NCBI GenBank assembly: GCA_038380795.1
Contig: CM076268.1
Location: 27,475,501 to 27,539,500, forward strand
Source of the DNA: Pyrocephalus nanus
Lineage: Eukaryota > Chordata > Aves > Passeriformes > Tyrannidae
DNA: 64,000 bases
Direction: 5' to 3'
The notes beneath the pieces are model-generated. The model was not told the origin of the DNA, did not search any database, and saw only the letters and a list, made by a program, of their open reading frames with translations. Made by a program: the position numbers and the translations under genes. Shown here in pieces: positions 1 to 12,389 of this stretch (position 1 is its first letter; each line of letters starts with the position of its first letter).

Positions 1-2935
1 TAATGCTGTACATCCCACTGTGCCAAGACAAAGCACAGACTTATTCTATAAACAACTTAGTCATGGCACTCATGAAATTAATAAATGTTAATAACCAGCT
101 ATGATAAGTGAATTTGTTACCTATGGTTTTACCTCAGACCATTGCCTAATAAGCCCACATTGTTGAGTACTGTTTAGATATTCATAATATTCAAGAAATC
201 ATTCACTTTCAGAGGTGGTTTCAAAGGTAAACTCAGAGCATTGGAGAAGCAAAGTGTTGCTCTCAGGTAGGATCTGTGCCTAAAACTGTGAAACAAAGAA
301 GCAGTGAAGAAAAACAATTTCTGTGTTTCAAGCCTTGTTCTGAGAACCCACATCTTAAAAACTGATATTCCATGTGATCTGTACAGTGAAGGGAACTCTT
401 ACCTCAGGCAACTGTCTCACCTGAACCATCTCAGGGTAACTTCACAAAGAGGACAACGCACTGTAGGTCTACTAGGTCACAACCAATGAAATTTCTGTAT
501 ATGTCTTAAAAAACCAACCAACAACAACAACAAAAAGAGAGAGGAAAAAAAAAATCTCCCCTCCAAGCTCCAAGTCATTTTGGATCCAGAAACTGTTATA
601 AAATTCAGCCTCCAGTGTAAATCATGGGAAAATATTAAAACTGCCATTGGAAAAATAATATATCTTTAAATTTAAAAAGCTCTCCAGGTATTTCTACTCA
701 ACAAGCTTCCCCTTCTTTCTCAGAATAGCAGAATGTGATTGTTGTGCCTTTAAACTCTGGGTAAGACTTAGATGGTCTGACTAAATTGTGTGCAACAGAC
801 TGAAATGTAATAGCTCCTAGGAAAAACAAGAAAAAAAAATCTACTTCATAAAACAAAAAGCAATTTACTGATTTTATTTCCCCTTGTTAAGGCTTACTAG
901 TAGCATTGCTATCTTAAATGTGGAGCTCTAAAATTCAATTTAGCACAGTTTTTTCCTATGCGTTGACTCACAGTTTATTTCGTTAGCCTGTCTCGGCCTC
1001 TCTTCAGACATGACATTGATCTATGTTGCAAAAATGTCATTGCTAACAGCCTTATAAATCTTGTGTGATAGCAAAATATTTCCTTTGATTATCAAGTTGG
1101 TTTCCCTGTATGGGAAAAAGAACGTAAGCACAGCCCTGATGTATGCCACCTTTCTGTGAGCATCCTTGCTCTGTGTGGGCTGATGGACAAACAGGCCCCC
1201 ATACCAGTGGGTGCTAGTCCTTCATAACCCAAATAAGATTCTGTGCACTCCCAAACCCCTGCTTCAGGCAGTTACCAGTGGTTAAAGATATTCTCCCTGT
1301 AAGAGGAAAAGCACACTTGTGTTTTTCTTTAATTTTTTTTTTTTTTTTTTTAATCCTTAAAAACCAAGCTTGTGCTCTTTTTTAAATCCCGCCTTTTATC
1401 AGGTTGCTTGTTTCCCTTGTTACAAGGATCCTGGGCCACGGGGATATCAGTTCTGCTCTCAGTGTAGTACAGTGTCCCAGGTTCAGCATTCTCTTCCTAT
1501 ATGACTTCTGTCTGGATCAGGGATGAGCTACAGCTCAGTCTACAAAATCAGTGCTTTCACCAGCAAGAACAAACCTAGACTGAAGGATTTTAGATGCAGG
1601 TATTACCTGAGGCAATTCCTACCTTGTTGGAACAAATTTTGATTTGGTTTCGTAAAGAAACTAATCTCTGTAACTATTCCGTCTGCCAATCTCCCAGTGC
1701 TCATTTTTGATCCCGTTAGCCATCTTCAATCACATTTGCTAGCAAGGCAAAGATCCTAAAGTGAATAAATCCCTTAAGTCTACAGCAATTAGGGAGCTGG
1801 ACAGAGCAGAGACCCAAGCAGGGCAAGCTGCTGGCAGAAAGCCTCAGTGCAGGCTCAGCAGCAGTTCTTGTGACCCAGCCAGCCAGCCACCAGTGTGCCA
1901 CTGTTGCCAACCTTCAGCCCTCACATGTGCTTCCATCACCTTGCCTACGATCCTGAGACAGGAGAGGGAACGGGGGACATTCAAGAGCAGGATCAGGGGG
2001 CAAGCATGGCTGGTTCTGCATTGGGGATCACGGTGAGCAGAGCCATGGGCGAGCAGGACAGCCAGCAGAGACTGCTGAGGGCCTCTTGCTTGTCAAGAAC
2101 TTTATTCTCCTTTGTTAAACCCTGTTTAGTTGGAGCCTAGACTCCTGGTACCCCAACTATGCTACCAGCTATGCTGTCCTACACTTACTGTTTCCAGTTG
2201 CCTCTTTGGAGTGAAAGCTAAAGTAGTGAAATATTCCAGCTCTGCAATGAAGCCAACACAGGGAGTGGAGGAAGAAATTGGATATTTTGGCACTGAATTA
2301 AATTTCAATGGCATTCTATATCCCCAACCCCAGTCTTCCCAAGCAGGGGGATATGCTAATAGATCTATGAAGGATCACTGGCAAATCTATCTGTTATTCT
2401 GTGAGCACTGTTAAATCTGTTGTGGACACCTACCAGATCTTTGAATCTAGATTCTATGGAATGACACATGCTTTAACTGCCAGAGTAAGATGCAAGTAGC
2501 AAGGCAATGAAAGATTAATGTGTTCCAATTTGGAGTTGTTTTGAAGCCTTCTATCTTAAAATATGGCCCTAATGATGCACAGAAAATTCCAAAACCTGCT
2601 TAGAAATTTCTGGTGTCCCATATGCTCCCCTCAGCACCCTTGGAAGCCCAGCCCATGACATTCAGCTCTGAGAGATGATAAACACCCAGATAACATCAGC
2701 ACACAGTACATCCCAAAACCATTTCCTTTCTAATTTTTACATCTTCAGAGCATCACCAGCAGAATTTCTAGTTATTGATCCTCTGCAAAGTACATGCTCA
2801 GAGTAATATCTGAACATTACAGGCATTACATCACTCTAACCAAGTTCATCAACTCTGACCAGAAAATTAGGGAGTAACAGTCCAAAAAATGTCTCCAAAC
2901 TCAGTTAAATGCTGTTGTCCTATCACTGTACACAG
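1..2935 (+). other. CHAT intron sequence
   Basis: This is AT-rich sequence upstream of the first visible CHAT exon and is taken as intron. I found no further exon matching the acyltransferase family here. A 19-nt T run sits at 1333-1351 and an AAC-rich stretch near 520-535. The short open frames around 1716-2414 have no coding signature I recognise. Confidence 0.6.
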
Positions 2936-3073
2936 GCTATTACAGGAATGGCAATAGACAATCACCTGCTAGGGCTCAGAGAGGTGGCGCGGGAACACTT
3001 CAAGGAACTGCCAGAGATATTTACGGATGAGACATACTTGACAAGCAATCGATTCATCCTCTCAACCAGCCAG
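2936..3073 (+). CDS. CHAT: CHAT penultimate coding exon
   Basis: This exon is 138 nt, or 46 codons, in phase 0/0. The acceptor is ...tacacag before 2936 and the donor is CAG|gtgagt after 3073. It encodes [16 protein letters not shown] and onward, ending NRFILSTSQ. The Ser-Thr-Ser of LSTSQ is the conserved acyltransferase motif. Confidence 0.95.
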
Positions 3074-5043
3074 GTGAGTTCTCTCTCCTGTTCACTGGTC
3101 TTGCTAAGCAAAGGCTAATTCATTTGTGTTCTGCCAGACCTTGTGGCTCACCGTGAAAACAATGTAAAGAAGTAAAACAAACAAAAGTGGTATCATCAAG
3201 AAGTCTGCAAATTGCTCCACATTTTTAGTCCACTTCTAGTCCATCAGCACACTAAATCAGCAACATCAGCACTGTGAGTACTGAATGAAGTTATCACTGC
3301 ATTTGCGACATTCCAGAGTCCTTCCTGGAAATTCTGGAAATGGACGCAAACAAACTCAGGAAATTTCACTTAAGGGCTCAGAGTTTCCTCAGTTTCCAAA
3401 CTACATATGTTCCCGTTCCCTTTCTTCTCCTCCTTCCCCCAAGATGACAGCTCTAGTGGGAAGTGACAGTACAGCCACAAGCCAGATGAGCTGCCACTCT
3501 GAGAAATAAGAAGCAGAGCCACAAGGACATTTTACTCTTAAAAGTAGCTGTGTTTGAAATCTTTGAGAGCCTTCAGTTATTCACTGTAAGACTGCAACCC
3601 ATGAAGACATGCAACTTAGATTTACAGACATTTCAGACACACATAGATATTTATGGATTTACAGCTATTTGCACATTCAAAGATACTCTAAGAGTCAACA
3701 CTTCCTACATTTAATGTTCTGAATAGGAAGAATCCTTATGGCATACAGCCTAAAAATTAAATGTTTCACTGCATGTAGTAGCAGTCCTAATGAAAGAAGG
3801 AATCTATGTATGAATTCATTAACTGAAACACTAACCCAACTGCACAGATTGGAACTCTGCAACAAAAGAGAGTTATAAAATCATGCTACAGCATAAAACC
3901 TTAATAAGTAATTTGATCTTGTCATAATGTTTGCAGGCTTTCAGACATGAGTGAATGTAACCAACACACTACTACATAAATTCTCCAAGAAACTATCCAT
4001 GAGCAAAGAGTGCTTCTGAATAGCTTTATGGCCTTCGGCTGTTGCACAGCAAATTTATCTGACAATTCTATGGCTCTATTAGCAGGACTGATGGCTTGTT
4101 CTACACCATTAAAAAGCCAAATGTCGTTTGTGAAGGCCCATGTACACAAAGTCTGAAACATATAGATTTCTAACACATCTTTTATTTTCTGCAGTAGGAA
4201 GTGTTTCACTGCCTTATTATGCCATGATTAAACTGGGGTGTAATAGAAATATAGCACCTAGATGCATTAAAATGTTTTTATCCATCATCCCAATTATAAA
4301 CTATTATTAGAAATGGACAATACTAATTTCTATAATTTAATGCAGTCCTCACATTACAAGTTTAACATAACCTTAGGATAGCCTTAGGAAATTAAAAAGA
4401 GAAGTTTTATGTACCATAATTTTGTGTATGAGAATTACATTAAATTCCTATCTATCTGTAACAAAGCTTATAGCTTTTCAGTATCTATATAAATTGAGCA
4501 AAGAAATGCATTCTAGCTACTTCAAATGACAGCAGTTTTTAAATGATACCAAACAAACAGAGCAATCAAATTCTATACTGAGATCAGCTTTTACCTGCCA
4601 AGGTAAATGAGCTCTGGGTCTGGACTTCTGAAGCCAGTGATACTCCATAAGGGGGGATTCACCATATTGCCAGCACTTGTAGCATTTGTTTATCCTTCTC
4701 CTCACTCCTAACCAGATGATTTCAGGTCCCCTGATTAATCAGAGATCACTCCTTCCCTTCTCCCCACAACCAGGTTCCAACTACTATGGAAATGTTCTGC
4801 TGCTACGGGCCTGTGGTGCCCAATGGATATGGGGCATGCTATAACCCTCAGCCAGAGCATATACTATTCTGCATCTCAAGCTTTAAAGAATGTAAAGAAA
4901 CCTCCTCAGCTGTGTTTGCAAAAGCTGTGGAAGAAAGTCTCCTAGCAATGAGAGATCTGTGCAATAAATGCAATTCTGCTACGGCAAAGCCACTCGCTAA
5001 ACAAGATGCAGCCACACAGCTGCAGAGTGCCAGCAAACACTAA
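2936..5043 (+). CDS. CHAT: Choline O-acetyltransferase, 3' part (last two coding exons)
   Basis: CHAT transfers acetyl from acetyl-CoA to choline to make acetylcholine in the cytosol of cholinergic neurons and their terminals. Two exons are visible, 2936-3073 and 4774-5043, joined in phase 0 and together encoding the last 135 residues. The STS motif of the carnitine/choline acyltransferase fold (in LSTSQ, substrate binding) ends the first exon. The second exon carries the C-terminal core around [19 protein letters not shown]. That CCYG...GYGACYNP pattern is choline-type; carnitine acetyltransferase has a different sequence here (MFFGPVVPDGYGVCYNP from memory). The catalytic histidine lies in earlier exons outside the window. 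The neighbours, UPF0728 and OGDHL, match the mammalian CHAT locus. The reading frame is intact. The last about 25 residues are more divergent, as is usual in this family. The assignment is near certain. Confidence 0.96.
3074..4773 (+). other. Last CHAT intron
   Basis: This is the 1.7-kb intron between the two CHAT exons, with a GT donor and AG acceptor. I see no nested gene or recognisable transposon in it. Confidence 0.75.
4774..5043 (+). CDS. CHAT: CHAT terminal coding exon with stop codon
   Basis: This exon is 270 nt, or 89 codons plus TAA at 5041-5043. The acceptor has a strong pyrimidine tract (ccttcccttctccccacaaccag). It starts [20 protein letters not shown] and contains the helix [16 protein letters not shown]. 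The C-terminal tail after that cysteine is hydrophilic and poorly conserved. Confidence 0.96.
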   Translation, partial: VPTTMEMFCCYGPVVPNGYGACYNPQPEHILFCISSFKECKETSSAVFAKAVEESLLAMRDLCNKCNSATAKPLAKQDAATQLQSASKH

Positions 5044-6907
5044 GAAGGATGTGAGAATTATTCTCCTGATCCACCTTGTGAAGAAACATGACATAGTTGT
5101 TCAAAGGCAAGATCATAATAGTAATAGAACAGTGTGCAACCAAAGTGTCATTTGTTTCTCATTGTTGCCAATATTTACAACTCTGTGTACTAAATCTACC
5201 ATTTCTTGCTTAAGGGTCAGCAACAAAGTTTGGTCTCCCTGGCTGAAATGAAGGAGGAAGTAATACAAGTGTGTGTTGTACTACCATTTCTAACAATAAT
5301 TAACTTGTGCCATATTATTACCTAAAAAAATTGAGTAAGTTTGTATGTGACATGAATGAAATACTAAGGCACACTAATTAATTAATATCCCCTTGCAAGT
5401 AGTTCTAAAATATTCACATCTATTCCTGCAAGATTTGCATGTAAAGAAAAAAAAAAAAAAGACATTTCCCCTACTGGGAATTTTGAGAGTAACACTGTAA
5501 ATAATAGGCTGAAACCATTATATCTTGAATATTTGCATGAAGAGTATTTAAAACCACCAGTCTATTTACCATATAAGAAAAACCGATAACTTTTAAGAGT
5601 GGCCACTGTGCATTTCCACAGAGATTAAAAGACAATACTAGCATTTACATGTTACTCCAATTCAAAAATGCTGCAGAAATAATTTAGCCTTTATTCTGGT
5701 TTGCACTGGCCTCTAGCACAGTCCTATTCTGAAAGTAGCATATTGGAGACATGATCCATCACAGAGAACTGGGAGAATTTTGTCCATAATGAATTGACTT
5801 AATTATCTCTTTCTATCAGTGAGCAAAATCCAGTCTGACAGAGCAGCAAAACATAAAGCATAAGCACCACTCAATCCCACTTAAGACCTTTTCTGTTTGC
5901 ATGGGAATGAATTTAGACACTGTGACTAGGAGGAGAGTATATGCAAACACACAAAATCAAAGAGCAATAACAAGAATGAAGAGGCAAATTTGCAATATAA
6001 GGAAGTCTTCAAGCTGGAACTATGAATACCAGTTTAAGAGTACTGGTACTCATATCATCTTTGCATCATCCCATGTGAAGGGATTTATATTTTATATTTT
6101 TTAATAGCATAACTACCGTATCATATCCTGCAATATATAGTAAATTCAATCAGGAAAATAATAGAGTATCTAGTAATCCCCATATTATGTGACTGTTATC
6201 CTGAGGGTTTTCTCATTACATCTTTCATTCCCTACAAATCCTTCCAAGGACTGATATTTTCAGTTACTCTCTCTCAAGCCAAACTATGTTGCCTTACTTA
6301 GAAGTGTTCAGTCATCACTGGTAGAATACAATTTACTCAATGACTAAAGACACTTACCTACTCACTCCAGTGCAGATCCCTTGCTACACAAGCTGGAACA
6401 CACTCTGAGGCCTGGCCAGGGATTGCTTACTTGCCTGTGGAAAGGTGGAGATACTTCTTCTTTGGTAGACTGGATAATCCCACACTTAAGCACTCTCAAG
6501 CCTAAAAGCAGAAAACATTTATTACAATAAACTAGAGATGCAGATGTATTTCTATTTAGTAACTCTAGATACAGAATCAGTACATTCTGTATGTCTGTGC
6601 CTATTTTACTGCCTCTTTGGAGTTGCATGCACACAATTAAGCAGTCTGCTGGATAAAGGATATCCATAACCCCATAGTAAAGCACAGTGGGCCTGATAAT
6701 CAATTGGAGAAAAGTCAGCTATGTTGAAGTAAATCAGCTATGATGACTTACAGACATTAAGAGCTGGGCTCATTTTTTTAAAGTTATTATGTTTCACTTA
6801 AAAAATATGTATGTTTCATTACTTCATAAGCTTTGGTTCAAATCAAAGATAAAATCTATTTTTGGATTATATAAGTAATATTATGGCATAAAATCCACCC
6901 CACAATT
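5044..6907. other. CHAT 3' UTR and flanking spacer
   Basis: AT-rich sequence follows the CHAT stop. A 14-nt A run is at 5447-5460. Probable 3' UTR runs up to one of the candidate polyadenylation signals. No coding region is supported. Confidence 0.5.
6526..6531 (+). terminator. Candidate CHAT polyadenylation signal
   Basis: This is the first canonical AATAAA on the + strand that I found after the CHAT stop, about 1.5 kb downstream. A variant ATTAAA at 5624-5629 would give a shorter 3' UTR of about 0.6 kb. Neither can be confirmed from sequence alone. Confidence 0.3.
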
Positions 6908-7136
6908 ATCATAGAATGGTTTAGGTTGGAAGGGACCTTAAAGATCATCTCGTTCTCACTTCCCTGCCATGGGCTAGGACACCCTCACTAGACCAGGCTG
7001 CCCAGAGCCCCACCAAGCTTGGCCTTGAACACTTCCAGGGATGGGGCATCCACAACTTCTCTGAGCACCCTGTTCCAGGGCCTCACCACCTTCACATTAA
7101 AGAGTGTCTTCCTAACATCTAATCTAATCTAAAAGT
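6908..7136 (-). mobile_element. CR1 LINE 3' end, truncated
   Basis: Read on the - strand, the segment has the CR1 tail signature. GGTGAGGCCCTGGAACAGGG is followed by GTTGTGGATGCCCCATCCCT, then the CCTGGTCTAGTGAGGGTGTC region, then AGATGATCTTTAAGGTCCCT, and it ends in AAACCATTCTATGAT. The last piece contains the ATTCTATG octamer that ends CR1 elements. Only about 230 bp of the 3' end is present and no reverse transcriptase region is found, as is typical of 5'-truncated copies. Confidence 0.93.
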
Positions 7137-8814
7137 TAGGATGTGAAAATAAATAAATAAAAATCAAGAAAACTGCTAGTCAAACCAAATGTTCACTTAA
7201 AGCATACACCGTTCAAAATATAACTTTAAATTGTTCCTGTACTGTAATTATGAAAATTTCCTTAGAACATTCCCAGTAATTTTTCTTTGTCTCATTTCAC
7301 TACAAAGGCATTCTGCATTATTAACATAAATGTAGCACTACATTTTTCCATAGAATTTTATGCTTAAAATTATAATATTTGAAGTGTATAACAATACTGT
7401 AAATAGTTATTTGATAATTTATTAATTTTCTTCTAATTAAATATACAATTTTATTTTGTATTGCTACTTACATAGGTACTGATAGTTATTTGCAAGTATT
7501 AGCTGTTTCTTATTTTACTTTTTTGTTTGGAATTGTAACAATAGTTTAGTCACTGTACTCAACACAGTCACTGTGAGAATTCAGACTGCAACTACACCCA
7601 CACCTGAAACCTTATACCAGTTTATCCTTAAGAGCCCCTTATTGTCTACAGCTGCCATAACAGGTGTTTTGGATTCTCCAACTGCAATATACTGGTGGTG
7701 GAAGATGCTGACACCATATTTTTACTTGAGGACCAGTGACCATCCACCCTTCCTATTTATTTAGCTAACCATTCCAGACTTGTATCTTAGTGATCTGGTT
7801 TTAGTATCCAGCCTGAAAGGAGCAGCTTTGATGAACTCAGCCCCTCCAGAGGAAGCCATTTGTGCACATGCTTTACCTTAGCCACTACCCCTGCTAAAAG
7901 CAATACCTGCAAAGTACCTGACTTTGTGCAAGGACCTTCAGACTCAGTTCAGGTCTGTTTAAATCGGAGAGTCCTGGTTAAATTACGGATGGATAAAATT
8001 CACAGGGCATCACAAACTTCTCTGTTTGACAGCAGGAGCTTCCTAAGGGACTGTGCTGCTTCTCAGTTGGAATCCCCTACACCTGTGTGGGATGATCTCA
8101 TACTGCAGCTGCATCTGTTAAGGATTTCAGGAAATAGGTAGTTTTTTTGAGTCCTTATTTAAAATTATTTGTATTATATAAATGAAGTTCCTTTCTGAAG
8201 TTTAAAAATACACACTTCTATGCACTTACAGAAATCAAACATGAAGCTTTTAAAATGTTCCTAACCAGAAAACTGTGGAATAGATTGTTCAGCATAAAAA
8301 GAGAGAAAATTTTGACTGACAAACCAAGTGTAATTACGTTAATGTAACAAGTGGCAATGATTTAATGAGCCTCTTGGTGGGACCCGGGACACACAGCCCC
8401 CCTGCAAGAGAACTTTGAGAAGGTATTTGTTTTGCTCTCTCCGTGGGCGTACACCACCGTTCAGGCAGTGCTGGGATGAAGGAAATTAAAACCCCAATTT
8501 TTTCGTGAAATTTTGTGTTCACAGGGAGCAAAAGCAAAAGACGTTTGAGTTCAAAACAGAGGTGTTTCAAGGGTGTAAAAGCCCGACCTCGCTCCTTTGA
8601 CAGGAGTGCTGCCAGAGCCCCCTGTGCCACGGGTGATTTGGCAGGACGTGGCTGCGACAACACAGCGTTATGAGTTGCAGACGACATAGAAATATTTTAG
8701 CGATACTTTTATTTTTATAAAAAAGTATAGATTTATGACAAATGTAAATGTGTGTTTATAGCACCTGTTGTTCCTGTTGTGTCTCTATCGAAATCTATTT
8801 ATCTGTCTATATCG
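7137..8814. other. AT-rich spacer
   Basis: No gene is supported. The part up to about 7560 is very AT-rich; GC and CpG content begin to rise after about 8340, towards the island that follows. Confidence 0.5.
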
Positions 8815-9640
8815 CTATATACGCGCTGAAGTGTACGCCGGTACCGCGAGTTCAGCTCGTCCGCAGGCGGAGCTCCGCACATCAAATAAAAGCCGCCAGA
8901 GGAACAGCCTATGTCGCCTTTTTCTGCCGGGCAGCCCCGAATCCCCGAGTCCCCCTGGCCCCGACACAGGGACCCTCAGGTGGCGGGAGAGCCCCCGAGC
9001 AGGGACTGCACGGACGGGCTATCCCGATGGCTCCACGGCGCTCCCTCCTGTCCTGCCACCAGCCACCTGGTTCCCTGTAGCTGTGCCGTAGGGAAGGTTC
9101 TCGCATCCCACGGCTAGCAGGCTGCGAAGGGGGCTCCGGCAATCGTGTCAGAGCGAGAGGGGGAAAGAGCTGCTCCTCAAACACGCCTCAGAAAGCACAA
9201 ACACCTCCATCTTTTGCGTTTGCTCAAATAAGCTCGCATTACACTGTGTATATATTTTTCTTTTCCAGTTGCACAGACTCATTAAAACCGCGGTCTGAAA
9301 TAAACCCATAAACCAAAGATGGAAACGTTTAAACCCAAATTTAGCCATAAAGCAAACTACTAGAGAGTAAGAAGCAACATTTGTTGCTTACAACTCAGCT
9401 ATTATTTCCAGCAACCAACACCAGGCAGGCAGCAGGTGCCCCCGGGGTCGGAGCAGCTGTGCCACGTTTTGGAGCTGCCGCATCCGCAGGTGAGCTCCGC
9501 CGCCGGAGCGGGACCGAGCCGGCTGTGCGGCTCCCGGCACCGCTGCAGGGTGTGGAGCGGCTCCGCGGCAGCTCCAGCAGAAGAGCAGCGCCTCGGGGCA
9601 TCGCTCAGTTTGCGAGCGCTGCAAAACTTCACTCTCCATA
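8815..9640. promoter_or_regulatory. CpG-rich island, candidate promoter region
   Basis: GC content and CpG frequency rise sharply against an AT-rich background, with clusters such as tacgcgctgaag, gccggtaccgcg and ctccgccgccggagcgggac. Two peaks are visible, at about 8820-9100 and 9430-9620. The position, upstream of the UPF0728 exons and on the same strand order as the mammalian locus, suggests it is or was the promoter of that gene. CAG|gtgagc at 9489/9490 is a textbook splice donor that could end a non-coding or diverged first exon. I could not recognise a coding start exon here. The overlapping open frames on both strands are a by-product of high GC. Confidence 0.45.
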
Positions 9641-11306
9641 CCTCAGGTTGCCTTGATGCATCACCCACGGTGGAGGGTTGTAGCAATTCTTTTCTAATTC
9701 ACCCCATTAAGTACTGGTGTGGTCTATTTCCCGTTTATTAGGGAATGAGCAACACTTTTCCTCTGTTGCTTTCAAGTAATAAGAACACACATAATAAAAA
9801 TTTCTGCCTACCAAAACTAATCTAAGGTTACAAGACAAGTCGAATTGCACACGTGTGATCTCAAGTATTCAAATAAGTAAAATTTTGTGATTAAAAAAGG
9901 CTTTAGATCACACAGAGGCACCAAAGCCCAATATATATATATTCAGTATCAGAGAAATCACTATTTGCTTGACACTGGAAACTTGAGAGCACAAGTTAAT
10001 GCAAAGTGTGGGCTACTGGCAACTCATTCCAATTGTCTCACTGGGGTTGGTAGATCATTGCAATGTGCCTGACATGGACTGAGAGAGACCAGGCCCTAAC
10101 CTGGGGAAACTGATAGGGTGGGCTTTTTAATTTAGAGCCCACAGTATAGAGATGTCATCTCTCTCATCCATTTTATAAGTGTAAATTAATTGTTAGAGAT
10201 TGCCATTAAAGCTTCCTAGAAAGCAGCAAGAGCTGTCTGATGAGGATGGCAAAACAGCAGCAGAAGATGAAAGCATGCTGCTTAATGAAACAGACTGTTC
10301 CTCAGCCACTTTCCCTACTTTTTCAGGAAGTTGAATTAAAATACTGCAAACAGCTGTGATAGGTAAAGGCAGTTAGGTTAAATGTTTGAGGAACACTGAC
10401 CCCATACAGCTACAGTGGAACCAGGATGCAGAATGCAGTGCTCCACTTGCCAAAATAATTGACGTGGGATGGTCAGCACAGCCCTAACACAGAGCTGATA
10501 GAAACCTGCAAAGGTGAGACCCTGAGTGTTCAACCATACAAGAATCTGCTTCTGCCTTGTAACACAAGTCAATAGAAAGGAACGAATTAAAACAAGTTTA
10601 AACCTATGAGGGCCCAATATGTGGTCTTCCTGTGTTGCTGGAACTGCATTATCAGCCAGTTCTCTTATTTCGCCAGTTCCGATTAATTTACAACATTATA
10701 CAATGTACCCTAATAAATCTAAATAGCTCCTAATTCATTTTAAAAAAATGTGGGTCAGGAGATGATTTTGTCTGTTCTGATTTGATTCTCAGCTTCACAA
10801 AAACCTCAAGTCTTTAAGGTCCTGAGGAATTACTCTTTCAGTAGAGGCAAAATGAATTATGCGTCAATGAACAATTGGGTTATCAAGGTTGTTCACTTAA
10901 TGTTCCAGCTGTTCTATAATACCATCTTAATGCTTATTGGAGATTTCTTTTGAATTTAGTCTCATTCCATGGTACTTACAAATAAATACATTGTGTTTCT
11001 TACAGCTGCTGTGCCAGATAATGGCAAATACAAGTACAAAATTAATTTCTTGCCTTTTACCATTAGAACTAGAAATGACAGAGGGTGGAGGCTTCATTCA
11101 AAGGAGATCCATTAATGCAATATTAGTGAAGCCAGAGATTAAAGCTGACAGGCTTTGTGGGGAATTTTGTACAGCACTTAACTACAGTTTTTGCTCCTTG
11201 CCCTCATAAGTGCTAAAACTTAGACACACTCAGGGTTCACAAGAAACCAAGCAAATACAGTACTGGCTACTACTTTTTTGTGCTTTCTCAACTGTCCTGC
11301 AAGCAG
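9641..11306. other. Spacer or intron upstream of the UPF0728 exon
   Basis: AT-rich sequence without a recognisable exon. If the CpG island is the promoter of the UPF0728 gene, this would be its first intron. Confidence 0.4.
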
Positions 11307-11409
11307 ATGGACATCAGCTTATTCTGGAAGATACTAGACTGGAACACTGTAGAGCTGGTGGTCGATGGGGAGATCGTATTTCATTGCAACATCAATGACC
11401 TGGATTTTG
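11307..11409 (+). pseudogene. C10orf53: UPF0728 middle exon remnant with frameshift
   Basis: The acceptor is a pyrimidine-rich tract ending ctgcaagcag at 11306. The frame is open as DGHQLILE to about 11329, then continues in the +1 frame as KILDWNTVELVV onward. Staying in the first frame, translation hits TGA at 11396-11398. The 3' border lacks a GT donor. Confidence 0.7.
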
Positions 11410-12389
11410 ATAACTCCTGAGTTTTATTTATCACAGTCTGTCCAAAAGGATTTACATTTTGAAATGAGTTCTTCCTAAGGCATAAACAGTCCAGGTTCCA
11501 TCAACATTAACACTTTTAAGCTCTGCCCTGCTTTATATTCGAGGCAGCTTGAAGGGCACAGTCAGTAACAGGGGATGGCTTGGGAGTTAGGGCCATGCTT
11601 GGGAGAGCACCATTCAGGGCCATCCTGCATGCATCAGCACACAGCCACAAGAAAAACTGCTAGGTTTTGGTCCACAGAGGTATTACAGCTTCCTTCTGCT
11701 TTCAAAATAGTGATTTTTTTTTTTTCCTTGAGCTCTAAATTTCTTTGTGTGTGTTTGGTTGGTTGGTGGGGTTTTCTTTTCATCTTCCCTTCCTCTTCCC
11801 CACCAAAACATAGCTAATAGCATTTCACTGCCTCACAAGGAGTAATTTGTTATCATTTTTTTGCGGCAGGCAAGACAAGGAGTTCAGGGCTTAAGGTTTT
11901 TCATCTCCTGGGCAAGTATCTTGCAGAATATGGCTGAAAGCCACTGCTTCTCCACTCCCCACTTTTCAACAGCTTCTCTAGGGCTGGGGACCTGAGTTGG
12001 GAAGCAAAAGCAGCAAGGACAATAGCTTTTCCAGCACCACAGCCCTGTTGGTTTCACCTTCTTGAAAAGGAAGGCAAACAGGCCAGGAACTGAGAGGTTC
12101 CAGTTGGAAATTTCTTCCACCAAAAGTCTGTTTTGTTGTTACAATCCTAGACAGTGAAGTACTGGCTAGCAGGCCTTGCTGCTGCATCCACTGTTTGCTC
12201 TGTTTCGAATCCAGATCAAAGCTGCATCCCTCAGATAACACAGCTAACCAAGGTAGAGCCTGGCTGGTCTCCAGTGCTGTGAGGGAGAACACAAAGGAAT
12301 ATAGATGCTAGGATAAGAAGTAGAAATGTGAAAGGCAAAAAAAAAAAATCACTTGAATGAGTTGTGTAAGTTGTGGGTTTCTCCTTTAG

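Noticed and set aside
9381..9741. Several overlapping open frames of 80 to 100 codons on both strands in the CpG-rich region.
   Set aside because: High GC removes stop codons on all frames. The translations are Ala/Arg/Pro/Ser-rich with no family signature.
10590..10680. A faint resemblance to the missing UPF0728 start exon (YEGPICGLPV-like reading versus RYGPYSAAGLPV).
   Set aside because: The match needs several gaps, has no start codon or donor in the right place, and the residues are common ones. Too weak to call.
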